From contig NZ_VFSG01000001.1 of the NCBI RefSeq assembly GCF_006385805.1, positions 744,001 through 808,000 of the forward strand: a stretch of DNA of 64,000 nucleotides. The letters are read 5' to 3'. Source of the stretch: Streptococcus xiaochunlingii. Lineage in GTDB: Bacteria; Bacillota; Bacilli; Lactobacillales; Streptococcaceae. The position numbers and the translations under genes were made by a program. Below are positions 25,217-35,259 of this stretch, piece after piece. The notes under the pieces were generated by a model that worked only from the letters and a program-made list of their open reading frames with translations, ran no database searches and was not told where the DNA came from. The stretch's first letter is position 1. Every line of letters begins with the position of its first letter.

Positions 25217-26221
25217 TTATTCGATGACTTGTCCAGCTTCTTTCAAGACAGATTCTGGAATGGTAATGCCTAATTCTTCTGCCACTTTTTTGTTGATGAC
25301 AGATTTACCATCTGTAAAGATTTCGACTGGTGTATCCGCTGGTTTTTGACCTTTCAAGATTTTCGCAGCCATTTTACCAGTTGCCACTCCAAGATCGTGT
25401 TGGTCGACAACGACTGAACCTAAACCACCAGCTTCGACCATGGCTGTCGCACTTGGGAAGATTGGTTTTTTAGCTGTTTTGTTTGCTTCGACTACCGTTG
25501 AGAAGGCTGAAGCGATGGTGTTGTCGATTGGAACCCAGATGGCATCTACTTTACCAGTCATGACAGAAACCGTTGAAGCAATTTCATTTGTAGAAGGGAC
25601 TGAATAAGGAACTACTTTGTAGCCTGCTTTTTCAGCCAATTTTGTAAATTCTTCTACTTGCGTTTTAGAATTATCTTCACTGGTTGAGTAAAGGACACCG
25701 ATTGTTTTCACGTTTGGAGTCAACTCTTTGATCAACTTCAACTGTTGTTCCGTTGGGTTGTGGTCAGATACTCCTGTGATATTGCCACCTGGTTTTTTCA
25801 AATCTTTGACCAAGTTAGCGCCGACTGGGTCTGTGATAGCACCCATGATGATTGGTTTGTCCTTGGTTGCACTAGCTAAACCTTGCGCGGATGGGGTTGC
25901 GATTCCGATCAAGACATCGTTGTTGTTTTGAACCAATTGTTTACTCATGGTAGCAACCTTGTTTTGGTCCCCTTCTGCATTGAGGAATTCGATCTCAATC
26001 TTGTCCTTGTCATAGCCTTCTTCAGCCAAGCCATCTTGAATCCCCTTGTAGATTTCGTCTAGCGATGGGTGGCTGACCAACTGTAAGACACCGACTTTTA
26101 CCTTTTTAGTTCCATCTGCTTTATTGGCATCATTTTTATTGTTTAACATTGGATAGACTACTGCTACTAAAATAATAGCTAGCAAAGCACCGATCATTCC
26201 CAATACACGTTTGTTTTTCAT
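25217..26221 (-). CDS. trpX: TrpX-type ABC transporter substrate-binding protein, 334 aa
   Basis: ATG 26221 with GAGG upstream; the preceding in-frame GTG is rejected. An uncleaved N-terminal helix (residues 5-25, no lipobox Cys) anchors a periplasmic-binding fold of the ABC_sub_bind type: VGVLQLVSHPSLDEIYKG, PIIMGAITDPVGANLV, VDAIWVPIDNTIASAF. A Trp-specific T-box precedes it, so the ligand is most likely tryptophan or a precursor. Related species encode a permease and an ATPase directly after this gene; here a ParB-like gene follows and no permease or ATPase is seen in the window. Confidence 0.85.
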   Translation of the reverse strand: MKNKRVLGMIGALLAIILVAVVYPMLNNKNDANKADGTKKVKVGVLQLVSHPSLDEIYKGIQDGLAEEGYDKDKIEIEFLNAEGDQNKVATMSKQLVQNNNDVLIGIATPSAQGLASATKDKPIIMGAITDPVGANLVKDLKKPGGNITGVSDHNPTEQQLKLIKELTPNVKTIGVLYSTSEDNSKTQVEEFTKLAEKAGYKVVPYSVPSTNEIASTVSVMTGKVDAIWVPIDNTIASAFSTVVEANKTAKKPIFPSATAMVEAGGLGSVVVDQHDLGVATGKMAAKILKGQKPADTPVEIFTDGKSVINKKVAEELGITIPESVLKEAGQVIE

Positions 26222-26323
26222 ATTTTTCACCTCAATTATTTATTTTTTTCGTTTTTTCGCATCTTTGTTAAAGACTGAGTCGCCATCGTTTCTTCATCTT
26301 CTTTTCTCCCTTCTTTTTGAAAC

Positions 26324-26577
26324 AAAAAACACGCCCACACATAGCTATAGCTATGTGAGGACGTGTCATCGCGGTGCCACCTCACTTATGGGAAAATGGA
26401 TAAACTCCTCCCATCTCTCTGTCTTGTCTAGCAACAAGTTGCACGATAAGGTGTGCCGACCGAATTTTTATTGTTTCAAATTCATCTCATCATTAGTCCA
26501 ATTTCATAAATGTCCACTACCCACTTCCACCAACCGTGAGCTCTCTAATAAATTTTCATTTATTACTTTTCTAATTG
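26324..26577 (-). promoter_or_regulatory. Trp T-box riboswitch of trpX
   Basis: T-box AGGTGGCACCGCG at 26382-26370 and a terminator with arms ACACGTCCTCACATAGC and GCTATGTGTGGGCGTGT ending in TTTTTT near 26324. A stem-I segment AATTGGAC (26503-26496) provides the specifier UGG, Trp. This sets the regulation of the gene to tRNA-Trp charging. Confidence 0.92.
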
Positions 26578-26582
26578 AATCC

Positions 26583-26611
26583 ATTGTAAATGTTTCCGTA
26601 AGCCTTGTCAA
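26583..26611 (-). promoter_or_regulatory. Promoter of the trpX T-box leader
   Basis: TTGACA (26611-26606), 17-nt spacer, TACAAT (26588-26583). Confidence 0.85.
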
Positions 26612-26727
26612 TACTTTTTTATGTTTTTTTTGAAAACGTTCGTCATTTCCTGAAATTCATTTTCTAACGGATGCTTTTACAAGGATTGAAAACCGCCTTC
26701 TTACTGGGTTTTCAGGCACTTTTTTGA

Positions 26728-26733
26728 TATAAT
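26728..26733 (+). promoter_or_regulatory. Extended -10 promoter of rqcH
   Basis: TTTGATATAAT gives TG-A-TATAAT; no convincing -35 hexamer. TGAGGA lies before the ATG at 26768. Confidence 0.65.
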
Positions 26734-26767
26734 TTACTAGAATTAGTCTAGAATGTTGAGGAACCCC

Positions 26768-28429
26768 ATGTCTTTTGATGGATTTTTTTTACACCATATG
26801 GTGAATGAATTACAAAGCGAACTCCTAAATGGTCGCATCCAAAAAATTAACCAACCCTTTGAACAAGAGTTGGTTTTACAAATTCGTAGCAACCGCAAGA
26901 ATCAAAAACTCTTGCTCTCTTCCCACTCTGTTTTTGGTCGGATCCAACGGACCCAGACCAATTTTGAGAATCCTGCCTTCCCTAATACTTTTATCATGGT
27001 CATGCGCAAGTATCTCCAAGGGGCAGTCATTGAGCAGATTCAGCAACTGGAGAATGACCGTATTTTAGAAATTGCCGTCTCTAATAAAAATGAGATTGGA
27101 GATGATATATCTGTGACCCTGATCATCGAAATCATGGGCAAGCACAGCAATATCATTCTTCTGGACAAGACGACTGGAAAAATTATCGAAGCGATCAAGC
27201 ATGTGGGCTTCTCTCAAAACAGCTATCGGACCCTCTTGCCAGGTTCTACCTATGTAGCTCCTCCAAAAACCGAAGCGGTCAACCCCTTTACCATTAAAGA
27301 CGAAGCCTTATTCGCCTTTCTTCACCGAGAAGAGTTGACACCTAAAAACCTTCAAACCCATTTCCAGGGTATTGGTCGAGATACTGCTCAAGAATTAGCC
27401 AGTCGATTAGAAACGGGAGAAAAATTAAAAACCTTCCGAGCTTTCTTTGAAGCTCCAACAGATCCCCGTCTAACGAAAAAATCTTTTGCTGCTCTCGCTT
27501 TTGCTGATAGCCAGGAGGAGACCTTCGAGACCTTATCGGATCTACTTGACCACTACTACTTGGACAAGGCTGAGCGCGACCGGGTCCAACAACAAGCTGG
27601 GGAACTGATCCGCAAGGTGGACAATGACCTAGAAAAGAACCGGAAAAAATTGGCCAAACAGGAAGCCGAACTGGCAGCGACAGAAAATGCCGAAGAGTTC
27701 CGTCAAAAAGGCGAACTGCTTACTACTTTCCTCCATCAAGTCCCAAATGATCAAGACCAAGTCACCTTAGACAACTACTATACCAACCAGCCTATTACCA
27801 TTGCCTTGGATAAGGCCTTGACCCCCAGTCAAAATGCACAACGCTACTTCAAGCGCTACCAGAAGCTAAAAGAAGCCGTCAAACATTTGACCTCTCTTAT
27901 CCAAGAAACCAAGGAAAGCATCTCCTACCTGGAAACAGTCGAAACTGCTCTTGCCCAAGCCAGCCTTTCTGAAGTAGCCGAGATTCGCGAAGAGCTGATC
28001 CAAACAGGCTTTATCAAACGACGCAACCGAGAAAAGATCCACAAACGGAAAAAACCAGAGAAGTACTTAGCCTCAGACGGCAAGACCATTATTCTGGTCG
28101 GCCGGAATAATCTTCAAAACGAAGAATTGACCTTCAAAATGGCTAAAAAGGACGAACTCTGGTTCCACGCTAAGGATATTCCAGGTAGTCACGTGGTCAT
28201 TACAGGTAACCTCAACCCTTCCGATGAGGTCAAAACCGATGCAGCTGAGCTGGCAGCCTATTTCTCTAAGGGACGCCTCTCCAATCTGGTCCAAGTCGAC
28301 ATGATTGAAACCAAAAAACTCAACAAACCAACCGGAGGAAAACCTGGCTTTGTAACCTATACCGGTCAAAAAACCCTACGGGTCACCCCTGAAGAAGAAA
28401 AGATCAAATCTATGCGCATCAGCGAGTAG
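26768..28429 (+). CDS. rqcH: RqcH/Rqc2 homologue (PavA/FbpA-type fibronectin-binding protein), 553 aa
   Basis: ATG 26768 lies behind TGAGGA; the earlier in-frame ATG precedes that site and is rejected. The N-terminal NFACT-N domain has Asp97-Arg98 (LENDRIL), the pair needed for RqcH binding to tRNA. A long coiled coil spans about 275-410 (KNRKKLAKQEAELAATE), followed by the NFACT-R domain (KDELWFHAKDIPGSHVVI). RqcH adds alanine tails to chains stalled on 50S subunits. The streptococcal proteins were first described as PavA/FbpA adhesins that bind fibronectin without a signal peptide; this one has none either. Confidence 0.95.
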   Translation: MSFDGFFLHHMVNELQSELLNGRIQKINQPFEQELVLQIRSNRKNQKLLLSSHSVFGRIQRTQTNFENPAFPNTFIMVMRKYLQGAVIEQIQQLENDRILEIAVSNKNEIGDDISVTLIIEIMGKHSNIILLDKTTGKIIEAIKHVGFSQNSYRTLLPGSTYVAPPKTEAVNPFTIKDEALFAFLHREELTPKNLQTHFQGIGRDTAQELASRLETGEKLKTFRAFFEAPTDPRLTKKSFAALAFADSQEETFETLSDLLDHYYLDKAERDRVQQQAGELIRKVDNDLEKNRKKLAKQEAELAATENAEEFRQKGELLTTFLHQVPNDQDQVTLDNYYTNQPITIALDKALTPSQNAQRYFKRYQKLKEAVKHLTSLIQETKESISYLETVETALAQASLSEVAEIREELIQTGFIKRRNREKIHKRKKPEKYLASDGKTIILVGRNNLQNEELTFKMAKKDELWFHAKDIPGSHVVITGNLNPSDEVKTDAAELAAYFSKGRLSNLVQVDMIETKKLNKPTGGKPGFVTYTGQKTLRVTPEEEKIKSMRISE

Positions 28430-28435
28430 ACAACG

Positions 28436-28466
28436 TAAAAGGACTGAGATTCATCTCAGCCCTTTT
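28436..28466. terminator. Bidirectional terminator between rqcH and aldB
   Basis: AAAAGGACTGAGAT and ATCTCAGCCCTTTT pair, with T-runs on both strands. Confidence 0.88.
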
Positions 28467-28469
28467 GTT

Positions 28470-29186
28470 TTATTCTGATTTGTGGATATCCTCTTTGACC
28501 TGGTCAACATTAAACTTGGCAAAGAGATACTGGCGGTCCTGGACAGGAAAGCGTTGGTCCAATTGATCAATGGCTCCAACTTCGACGATGCCCTCTTTGA
28601 TGACAAAATCCATGACATGCCCCCCGAAGGTATGGTCATCTGAGATAAAGTGAAGGTGATAGCCTGCTACACTGACCCCATGAAACATCTCTGGCGTCCA
28701 AAAACCAACAATGGTTCCTGTAACATTTTCTCGTGTAAATTCTGGCTGATGGGTCGCCACATCTGCAAATTTGGTTTCCGAGGTCGATTTGGGAATCATG
28801 CGCACATGCATTGTGGCAAAATCACCATGAATCTTAATCGAACGAAACAGATTTTCACCATCGTAATAAGATTCAATGCGAGCCTCTAACTCCTCATCTG
28901 TCATTTCAAAGCGTTGCCGAAAAATCACTTCGGCCTGATGGGGAACAATGGCCGCATAAGGAACGGTCGCATCTGGAGATACTTCCACAATCTCCGGCTC
29001 CTCTCCTGAACCCTTAGCTTGATAGGCCTTACCATCTAAGACAATCAATTCGCCATCGATTGAGTCCAAGGTCCCAATTCCTAAATCTCCATGCTCCAGT
29101 AATTCTTTAATGGTAAAGGATCCCCCATAGAGACCTGCCATCAAAGCCCCCAAGGTATTGTATTGAAACAATTTCACCGGTTCCAT
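28470..29186 (-). CDS. aldB: Alpha-acetolactate decarboxylase, 238 aa
   Basis: ATG 29186 behind GAGGGAG gives the usual length (about 239 aa); a start 6 codons earlier lacks such a site. LFQYNTLGALMAGLYGG at the N-terminus and the zinc-ligand cluster GYHLHFISDDHTFGGHV identify the family. It converts 2-acetolactate to acetoin, diverting pyruvate-derived acetolactate away from branched-chain amino acids and limiting acid. No acetolactate synthase gene is adjacent. Single gene. Confidence 0.95.
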   Translation of the reverse strand: MEPVKLFQYNTLGALMAGLYGGSFTIKELLEHGDLGIGTLDSIDGELIVLDGKAYQAKGSGEEPEIVEVSPDATVPYAAIVPHQAEVIFRQRFEMTDEELEARIESYYDGENLFRSIKIHGDFATMHVRMIPKSTSETKFADVATHQPEFTRENVTGTIVGFWTPEMFHGVSVAGYHLHFISDDHTFGGHVMDFVIKEGIVEVGAIDQLDQRFPVQDRQYLFAKFNVDQVKEDIHKSE

Positions 29187-29270
29187 TTTTTCTCCCTCAT
29201 TCATCTTGTCTTCTTTTTAGCCCTTCCAGTATACCATATTCTCAGGGACAATAACAGAAAGACTGATTAA

Positions 29271-29317
29271 AAAGAGTGGGATAGAACAATGATAAAACTT
29301 GTTCCTAGTCCCACTCC
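29271..29317 (-). terminator. Terminator of the TPR gene
   Basis: GAGTGGGATAGAACAA and TTGTTCCTAGTCCCACTC pair; the minus strand ends in TTTTT. The GAGTGGGA end is shared with the larger dispersed repeats, but the middle is different. Confidence 0.85.
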
Positions 29318-29333
29318 CACAAGAGCCAAACTC

Positions 29334-30572
29334 TTATTCTTCTAGCAAGCTCTCATAGAAAGCTTGCATTTGCCCATCATCTGGCACTAGCTGCAAATAG
29401 CCTTCTGCTACTTCCCGGGCTTTTGCAATATCCCCCAACTCTCTCAAGAGATAGCTATAGCTTTCTAAGAACTCTGGATTTTCTTTCAAATCTGGGTAGA
29501 GCTCTTCATAGATTGGATCTGCTTTTTCAACCTCTTCGAGTGCTACCAAGGCACGAGCAATATTCCAGCGGGTGACGACATTCTCCACTTCCACTTCTTG
29601 CCATTCAAGGACGTCTTCATAGCGTTCCTGTTCCAAATAAAGGGTTGTTAGGCGAAGGGCGATATCTTCGAGGTCCTCAGCTACTTCTTTGGCTTCTAGC
29701 AGATAATTTTCTGCCTTTTCTGGCTGATGTAACTCGTAGGCCAACTGGGATGCTAGAAGGAGGAGGTAAGCGTCAAAAGGATTCTTTTGGATCCCTTGCT
29801 CTGCGATCGCTAGCGCTGTTTCTCGGTCATTCTCAGCTTGTAGAGCCAAGGCATAGCCATATTCATATCCTTCAAAGTCTGGTGACAGTGTGTCAATCTG
29901 CTTGAAGTAGATCAGCGCCCGTTGATACTCTTCTCGGTCATAGAGAAGGGTTGCCAATTCAAAGGCAATCTGGTCATCAAACTCGATTTCCAAGGCCTTT
30001 TCTAAAAACTCAATGGCAGCCTCAAACCGACCTAGATTGGCATAAGCATAGCCGATCCGCTGATAGGTGGAAATGCCTGTTTCTTCTAAAATGAGACGGT
30101 TGTCTAATTGAGCATATTCTTGAATGGCTTCTTGGTAATTTTCGAGTTCCAGATCAATCTCTGCCAAGCCCAGCTGAATGATTGGATCATCTGAAAGCGT
30201 CGCTGCTTCCATCAGCTTTTCCCGAGCCACATCTGCAAGCCCCTCACTTTGGTAGAGATCTGCCTTGACTAGGAGACTGGCTAGATACCATTCCGAACTT
30301 TCAGGGATTTCTTCCAGATAAGCAAATGCTTCTTCCATAAGACCATCCTCGGCTACAATGGTCGCCAGACTCAGATAGACCTCTGGATAATCATCTTTTA
30401 GATGCAAGTAGGTTTGCTTGGCTTCAGGATAAAAGCCGATACTTTCAAAATACTGACCCAATTCTAACAAGGTTGCTGGATCGTCCTCTACCAAAGCCTT
30501 CTCCAAATAAGCTGGTAGGCGATCTAGCTCTTGTTTCTCAATTGCTTCTAGAATTTTTTGACTATTCTTCAC
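29334..30572 (-). CDS. TPR-repeat protein, 412 aa
   Basis: I choose GTG 30572: GAGGAAA lies upstream and it overlaps the end of the AI-2E transporter gene by 11 nt. The whole chain is tetratricopeptide repeats, for example AIEFLEKALEIEFDDQIAFELA and YQRALIYFKQIDTLSPDF; about ten repeats can be drawn. It has no signal peptide, so it is a cytosolic protein-interaction scaffold. Coupled translation suggests it works with the membrane protein encoded upstream; that is inference. Confidence 0.85.
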   Translation of the reverse strand: MKNSQKILEAIEKQELDRLPAYLEKALVEDDPATLLELGQYFESIGFYPEAKQTYLHLKDDYPEVYLSLATIVAEDGLMEEAFAYLEEIPESSEWYLASLLVKADLYQSEGLADVAREKLMEAATLSDDPIIQLGLAEIDLELENYQEAIQEYAQLDNRLILEETGISTYQRIGYAYANLGRFEAAIEFLEKALEIEFDDQIAFELATLLYDREEYQRALIYFKQIDTLSPDFEGYEYGYALALQAENDRETALAIAEQGIQKNPFDAYLLLLASQLAYELHQPEKAENYLLEAKEVAEDLEDIALRLTTLYLEQERYEDVLEWQEVEVENVVTRWNIARALVALEEVEKADPIYEELYPDLKENPEFLESYSYLLRELGDIAKAREVAEGYLQLVPDDGQMQAFYESLLEE

Positions 30573-31731
30573 GTTGAATTTCCTCAATTTCGTCCTTTTC
30601 GTACAAGCCACTGACATCTTTGTACCACTCAAATAGAGCACTGATGACTACTTTAGCTGAAGCGTAAACTGGGATTCCTAAGAAGACTCCCCAGATTCCA
30701 AACATAGAGCCAGAAGTAATCAATACAAACAGAATCGTGATTGGGTGGATATTGAGCTGACTACCCAAGACAAGTGGGGAGACGAAACGTCCCTCGATGG
30801 TTTGCTCAACAATAAAGACAATAACGACTTTGACAAACATCTCTGGTCCTGCTACCAGGCCTAAAACTAGGGCTGGGAGCATGGCCAGAAAGCTTCCTAG
30901 ATAAGGAACCAGATTTAAGAATCCCGCCGTCACTCCTAAAGTCACTGCATAGCGTAAACCAATGATTTTAAAGAAGACAATGAACATAAGAGCCACTACA
31001 ATAGCCACTGTAATCTGACCTCTGACATAATTGGCCAATTGTGTATTGACATCAGACAGCACCTTGCCTGCTGATTCACGAATCTTGGTTGGTAAAAAGC
31101 GAATGATCTGCCCTTTCAGGTTCTTTCCATCTCTCAAAAGGTAGAAGACGATGAACGGCATGATAATTAAAGCGATAATAACCTGAGAGGCGACAGCAAT
31201 CAGATTGCTGACCCAGTTGACTGCACGGGCAGAGAAGGAACTCGCCCAACTAGTAATATTCTCTGACAACTGGCTGGTCCATTCATCCAGTTGAGGCTTG
31301 ATTTCTGGCGACACTTTGTTGTCTAAGAAATCATCAATGGTCATATTGGCCTTTTCCAAGTAATCTGGCAGATTCTTCATAAAACTGAGCACCTGACGCT
31401 GAATGGCTGGAATAGCGACGGCCAAGCCCCATAAAATGAGAAGGGCAATCAAGATGAAGACGATGGAAATCGCAATAATCCGCTTAACTCGGTGCCTTTC
31501 CAAAAAGTCAACAATTGGATTTAACAAATAATAGAGGAGGCCTGAAATAATGACGGGTAGCATGACCGCTGCTCCAAACTCTAACAGCGGTGTAAAAATA
31601 AAACTAATCTTGCTCAGAACTAAAATATTTAATCCCATTAGCAAGGCTACTAGGAAAACAGTAATGGCCTTATTATCAACAAACCATTTAAAAAACCAGG
31701 ATAAACTAAAATCTTTTTCTTTATGTTCCAC
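30562..31731 (-). CDS. AI-2E family transporter (PF01594 type)
   Basis: About eight helices: two pairs near the N-terminus, a soluble segment at about 130-205, then the C-terminal bundle with FLNLVPYLGSFLAMLPA and EGRFVSPLVLGSQLNIHP, which are family hallmarks. Members export small molecules or ions (AI-2 in E. coli TqsA, Na+/H+ exchange in others); the name does not prove autoinducer transport. Start: GTG 31731 follows AAGGAG with good spacing; an ATG at 31746 is the alternative but has no binding site. An extended -10 (TGCTAAAAT) is at 31770-31762. Confidence 0.88.
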   Translation of the reverse strand: MEHKEKDFSLSWFFKWFVDNKAITVFLVALLMGLNILVLSKISFIFTPLLEFGAAVMLPVIISGLLYYLLNPIVDFLERHRVKRIIAISIVFILIALLILWGLAVAIPAIQRQVLSFMKNLPDYLEKANMTIDDFLDNKVSPEIKPQLDEWTSQLSENITSWASSFSARAVNWVSNLIAVASQVIIALIIMPFIVFYLLRDGKNLKGQIIRFLPTKIRESAGKVLSDVNTQLANYVRGQITVAIVVALMFIVFFKIIGLRYAVTLGVTAGFLNLVPYLGSFLAMLPALVLGLVAGPEMFVKVVIVFIVEQTIEGRFVSPLVLGSQLNIHPITILFVLITSGSMFGIWGVFLGIPVYASAKVVISALFEWYKDVSGLYEKDEIEEIQREE

Positions 31732-31908
31732 AGGAATCTCCTTCATTTTCAATCTGTTTTTATTTTAGCATTTTTATTCTATAATTTCACGGTATAGCTG
31801 AATGTGAGCTTGTTTTTAATTCTTAACTTGTCAATCCTTCACCTAATCGTTTTCCATCCCCTTCTTTTCTGATATAATGGAGCTATCAACAAAGTCGAGG
31901 TGCATGTA

Positions 31909-32916
31909 ATGCAAGATATTTATTTCGGAACCTATACCAAACGCGACTCCAAAGGAATTTACAAAGCTTCCTTCGATGAAAGAACTGGTCAGCTTAGCGA
32001 CTTACAACTAGTCGCGCAAGAGCCAAATCCAACCTATCTTGCTTTTTCAAAAGCTGGTTTCTTATACAGTGTGGGAGCCGAAGAGGGTCTTGGTGGCATT
32101 GCGAGCTTTAACCCTGACCACCAGTTGATTAATCACGTGGTAGATGAAGGAGCTCCCCTTTGTTATGTCTCTGTTGATGAAGCGCGTGGATTGGTCTATG
32201 GAGCTAACTATCACAAGGGGCAAGTCCTCTCGTATCGCATTCATGAGGATGGTCATTTGACCTTGATCGATCAAGCGACTCATCAGGGTTCTGGACCTCA
32301 CGAAAACCAAGCCAGTCCCCATGTTCACTATGCAGATCTCACTCCTGATAAACTGCTTATTACTTGTGATTTGGGGACTGATCAAGTAGTGGTCTACCAA
32401 GTCGATGATTTTGGAAAACTGACACAAGCTCAAACCTACCAAACTGCTCCAGGTGCTGGTCCGCGTCATATCATTTTCCATACTCATTACAAGACGGCTT
32501 ACCTGATTAATGAATTAAACGCCACCATCGATGTCCTTTTCTATGATGGACTTGGCTACTTTGAACATTTCCAAACCATCTCCACCCTACCAGAAGATTA
32601 TGAAGGTCAAAAATGGGCTGCTGCTATTCGCCTCTCCGAGGATGGGAAATTCCTCTATGCCTCAAATCGAGCTCATAACTCCATTGCAGTCTATGAAATC
32701 TTGGCAGATGGTAGCCTAGTGCTTCTTGAAATCGTTCCAACCAATGGACTCAATCCACGCGATTTCATTCTTAGTCCTGACCAAGAATACCTCATTGCAG
32801 TTCATCAAGATTCAGACAATGCCACTGTTTTTAAACGTGACAAAGAAACTGGTCGATTGACTGAATTGAGCCATGATTTCTACGTACCAGAGGCAGTTTG
32901 CGTCCTCTTCAACTAA
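31909..32916 (+). CDS. Lactonase family protein (6-phosphogluconolactonase type), 335 aa
   Basis: Seven-bladed propeller of the PF10282 type: IYFGTYTKRDSKGIY at the start, NPTYLAFSKAGFLYSV, GPHENQASPHVHYA, GAGPRHIIFH, YASNRAHNSIAVYEI and NPRDFILSPDQEYLI. Family members such as YkgB hydrolyse 6-phosphogluconolactone in the pentose phosphate pathway. ATG 31909 follows GAGGTG; an upstream in-frame GTG overlaps that site and is rejected. A TGATATAAT promoter is at 31870-31878. Confidence 0.85.
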   Translation: MQDIYFGTYTKRDSKGIYKASFDERTGQLSDLQLVAQEPNPTYLAFSKAGFLYSVGAEEGLGGIASFNPDHQLINHVVDEGAPLCYVSVDEARGLVYGANYHKGQVLSYRIHEDGHLTLIDQATHQGSGPHENQASPHVHYADLTPDKLLITCDLGTDQVVVYQVDDFGKLTQAQTYQTAPGAGPRHIIFHTHYKTAYLINELNATIDVLFYDGLGYFEHFQTISTLPEDYEGQKWAAAIRLSEDGKFLYASNRAHNSIAVYEILADGSLVLLEIVPTNGLNPRDFILSPDQEYLIAVHQDSDNATVFKRDKETGRLTELSHDFYVPEAVCVLFN

Positions 32917-32992
32917 GAATCAAAACGCTTGCTAGTTTGGTTGAAAAATGATTAAATAGTGATATTAATAAATAGTTTATAGGAGAAGCCTC

Positions 32993-33178
32993 ATGAACCC
33001 AATGGATTTGTTTAACCAAGTCAAAGAAATGATCGAAAAGAAAGATTTCGATGCTGCTAAAAAATTTATTGATGACAACAAGGATAACCTTGGTGACTAC
33101 TTAGAACAAGCCAAAGCCCTTGTTGCTGGAAACGATCTCGTCAGCGGTGCTGTTGATAAAATCAAAGGCTTGTTCTAA
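32993..33178 (+). CDS. Conserved small helical protein, 61 aa
   Basis: Starts MNPMDLFNQVKEMIEKKD after AGGAGA and ends with VSGAVDKIKGLF. It is amphipathic and highly charged with no cysteine or membrane segment; two helices with DNKDNLGDYLEQAKAL between them. A TTGAAA/16 nt/TATTAA promoter and a perfect terminator palindrome frame it as an independent gene. I recall similar small proteins in other streptococci but no function. Confidence 0.8.
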   Translation: MNPMDLFNQVKEMIEKKDFDAAKKFIDDNKDNLGDYLEQAKALVAGNDLVSGAVDKIKGLF

Positions 33179-33186
33179 TCAAACGA

Positions 33187-33215
33187 TTCCTCAACTAGCT
33201 AGTTGAGGATTTTTG
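33187..33215 (+). terminator. Terminator of the 61-aa protein gene
   Basis: TCCTCAACTAG and CTAGTTGAGGA (33188-33209), followed by TTTTTG. Confidence 0.88.
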
Positions 33216-33228
33216 TTTGGCTCGATAA

Positions 33229-33262
33229 CAAAAAAATCCTTGAGAAAACTCAAGGATCTTTT
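33229..33262 (-). terminator. Terminator of eno
   Basis: ATCCTTGAG and CTCAAGGAT around AAAA; T-run on the minus strand. Confidence 0.88.
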
Positions 33263-33279
33263 GTATCTAGTTAACTAGA

Positions 33280-34587
<1,308 letters not shown>

Positions 34588-34622
34588 TTACTCTCCTTAT
34601 GAGTTAAATTTTTTACACCTCT

Positions 34623-34651
34623 ATGATACCTTAAAAATACGCGTTTTTCAA
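34623..34651 (-). promoter_or_regulatory. Promoter of eno
   Basis: TTGAAA (34651-34646), 17-nt spacer, TATCAT (34628-34623). Confidence 0.8.
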
Positions 34652-34755
34652 GAAAAAACGTTATCTTTGTGCAGATTTTCCTTAACTCCAATAAGAAATC
34701 GCTTTCTTTTTGTTTGGATCAGCCTTTATTCGTTTGGCATTTTCAACCTAAAGTA

Positions 34756-34764
34756 TGATATACT
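34756..34764 (+). promoter_or_regulatory. Extended -10 promoter giving a leaderless yueI-like mRNA
   Basis: TGATATACT (TG-A-TATACT) ends at 34764 and the ATG is at 34771, with 6 nt between and no ribosome binding site. TTGGCA at 34734 is 19 nt upstream. Transcription should begin at or next to the ATG. Confidence 0.7.
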
Positions 34765-34770
34765 ATTCTT

Positions 34771-35214
34771 ATGACTGATCTATCTAAAGAAATTATGGAA
34801 AAGGCAAACGGTGGCCTAAAATTAAATCCTGATGAACAACGTCGCTTTCTAGGTACGTTTGAAGAGCGCGTTCTAGGATATGCCGATTTAAAAACAAGCA
34901 ATAGTCCTCAGCTTCAGAAGGGCTTTTTGAAGGTGCTGAAAAGTTTGTGTGAACAAGCTAGCCCTCTCTTTGTAAAGATCTCTCCAAATGTTGATTCTAG
35001 CGTCCAGTTGAGCTATCTAAAACAAGCAAAAGAATTTGGTTGCCAGGCTACTATTGTTTCGGAGGAACACGACTCCTCTCCTTTTGGGCTCGTGATTCAT
35101 ACAGATGCACCAGTGACCACTACTGACAAGGACCTCCGAACTGCTTTTTCGGATCTCTGGGAGGAAGAAAAGAAGCTGACCAAACCTTCTCTTTGGAAAA
35201 AATGGTTTGGGTAA
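34771..35214 (+). CDS. DUF1694 (YueI-like) protein, 147 aa
   Basis: EQRRFLGTFEERVLGY, then SPLFVKISPNVDSSVQLSYL and ATIVSEEHDSSPFGLVIH match the YueI/DUF1694 family, a small alpha/beta protein of unknown function widespread in Firmicutes. It is transcribed divergently from eno from a promoter so close that the mRNA should lack a leader. Confidence 0.85.
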   Translation: MTDLSKEIMEKANGGLKLNPDEQRRFLGTFEERVLGYADLKTSNSPQLQKGFLKVLKSLCEQASPLFVKISPNVDSSVQLSYLKQAKEFGCQATIVSEEHDSSPFGLVIHTDAPVTTTDKDLRTAFSDLWEEEKKLTKPSLWKKWFG

Positions 35215-35259
35215 TCAGATCTGTCCCTTAGACATTTTATTAGTATTAAACATCAGATG

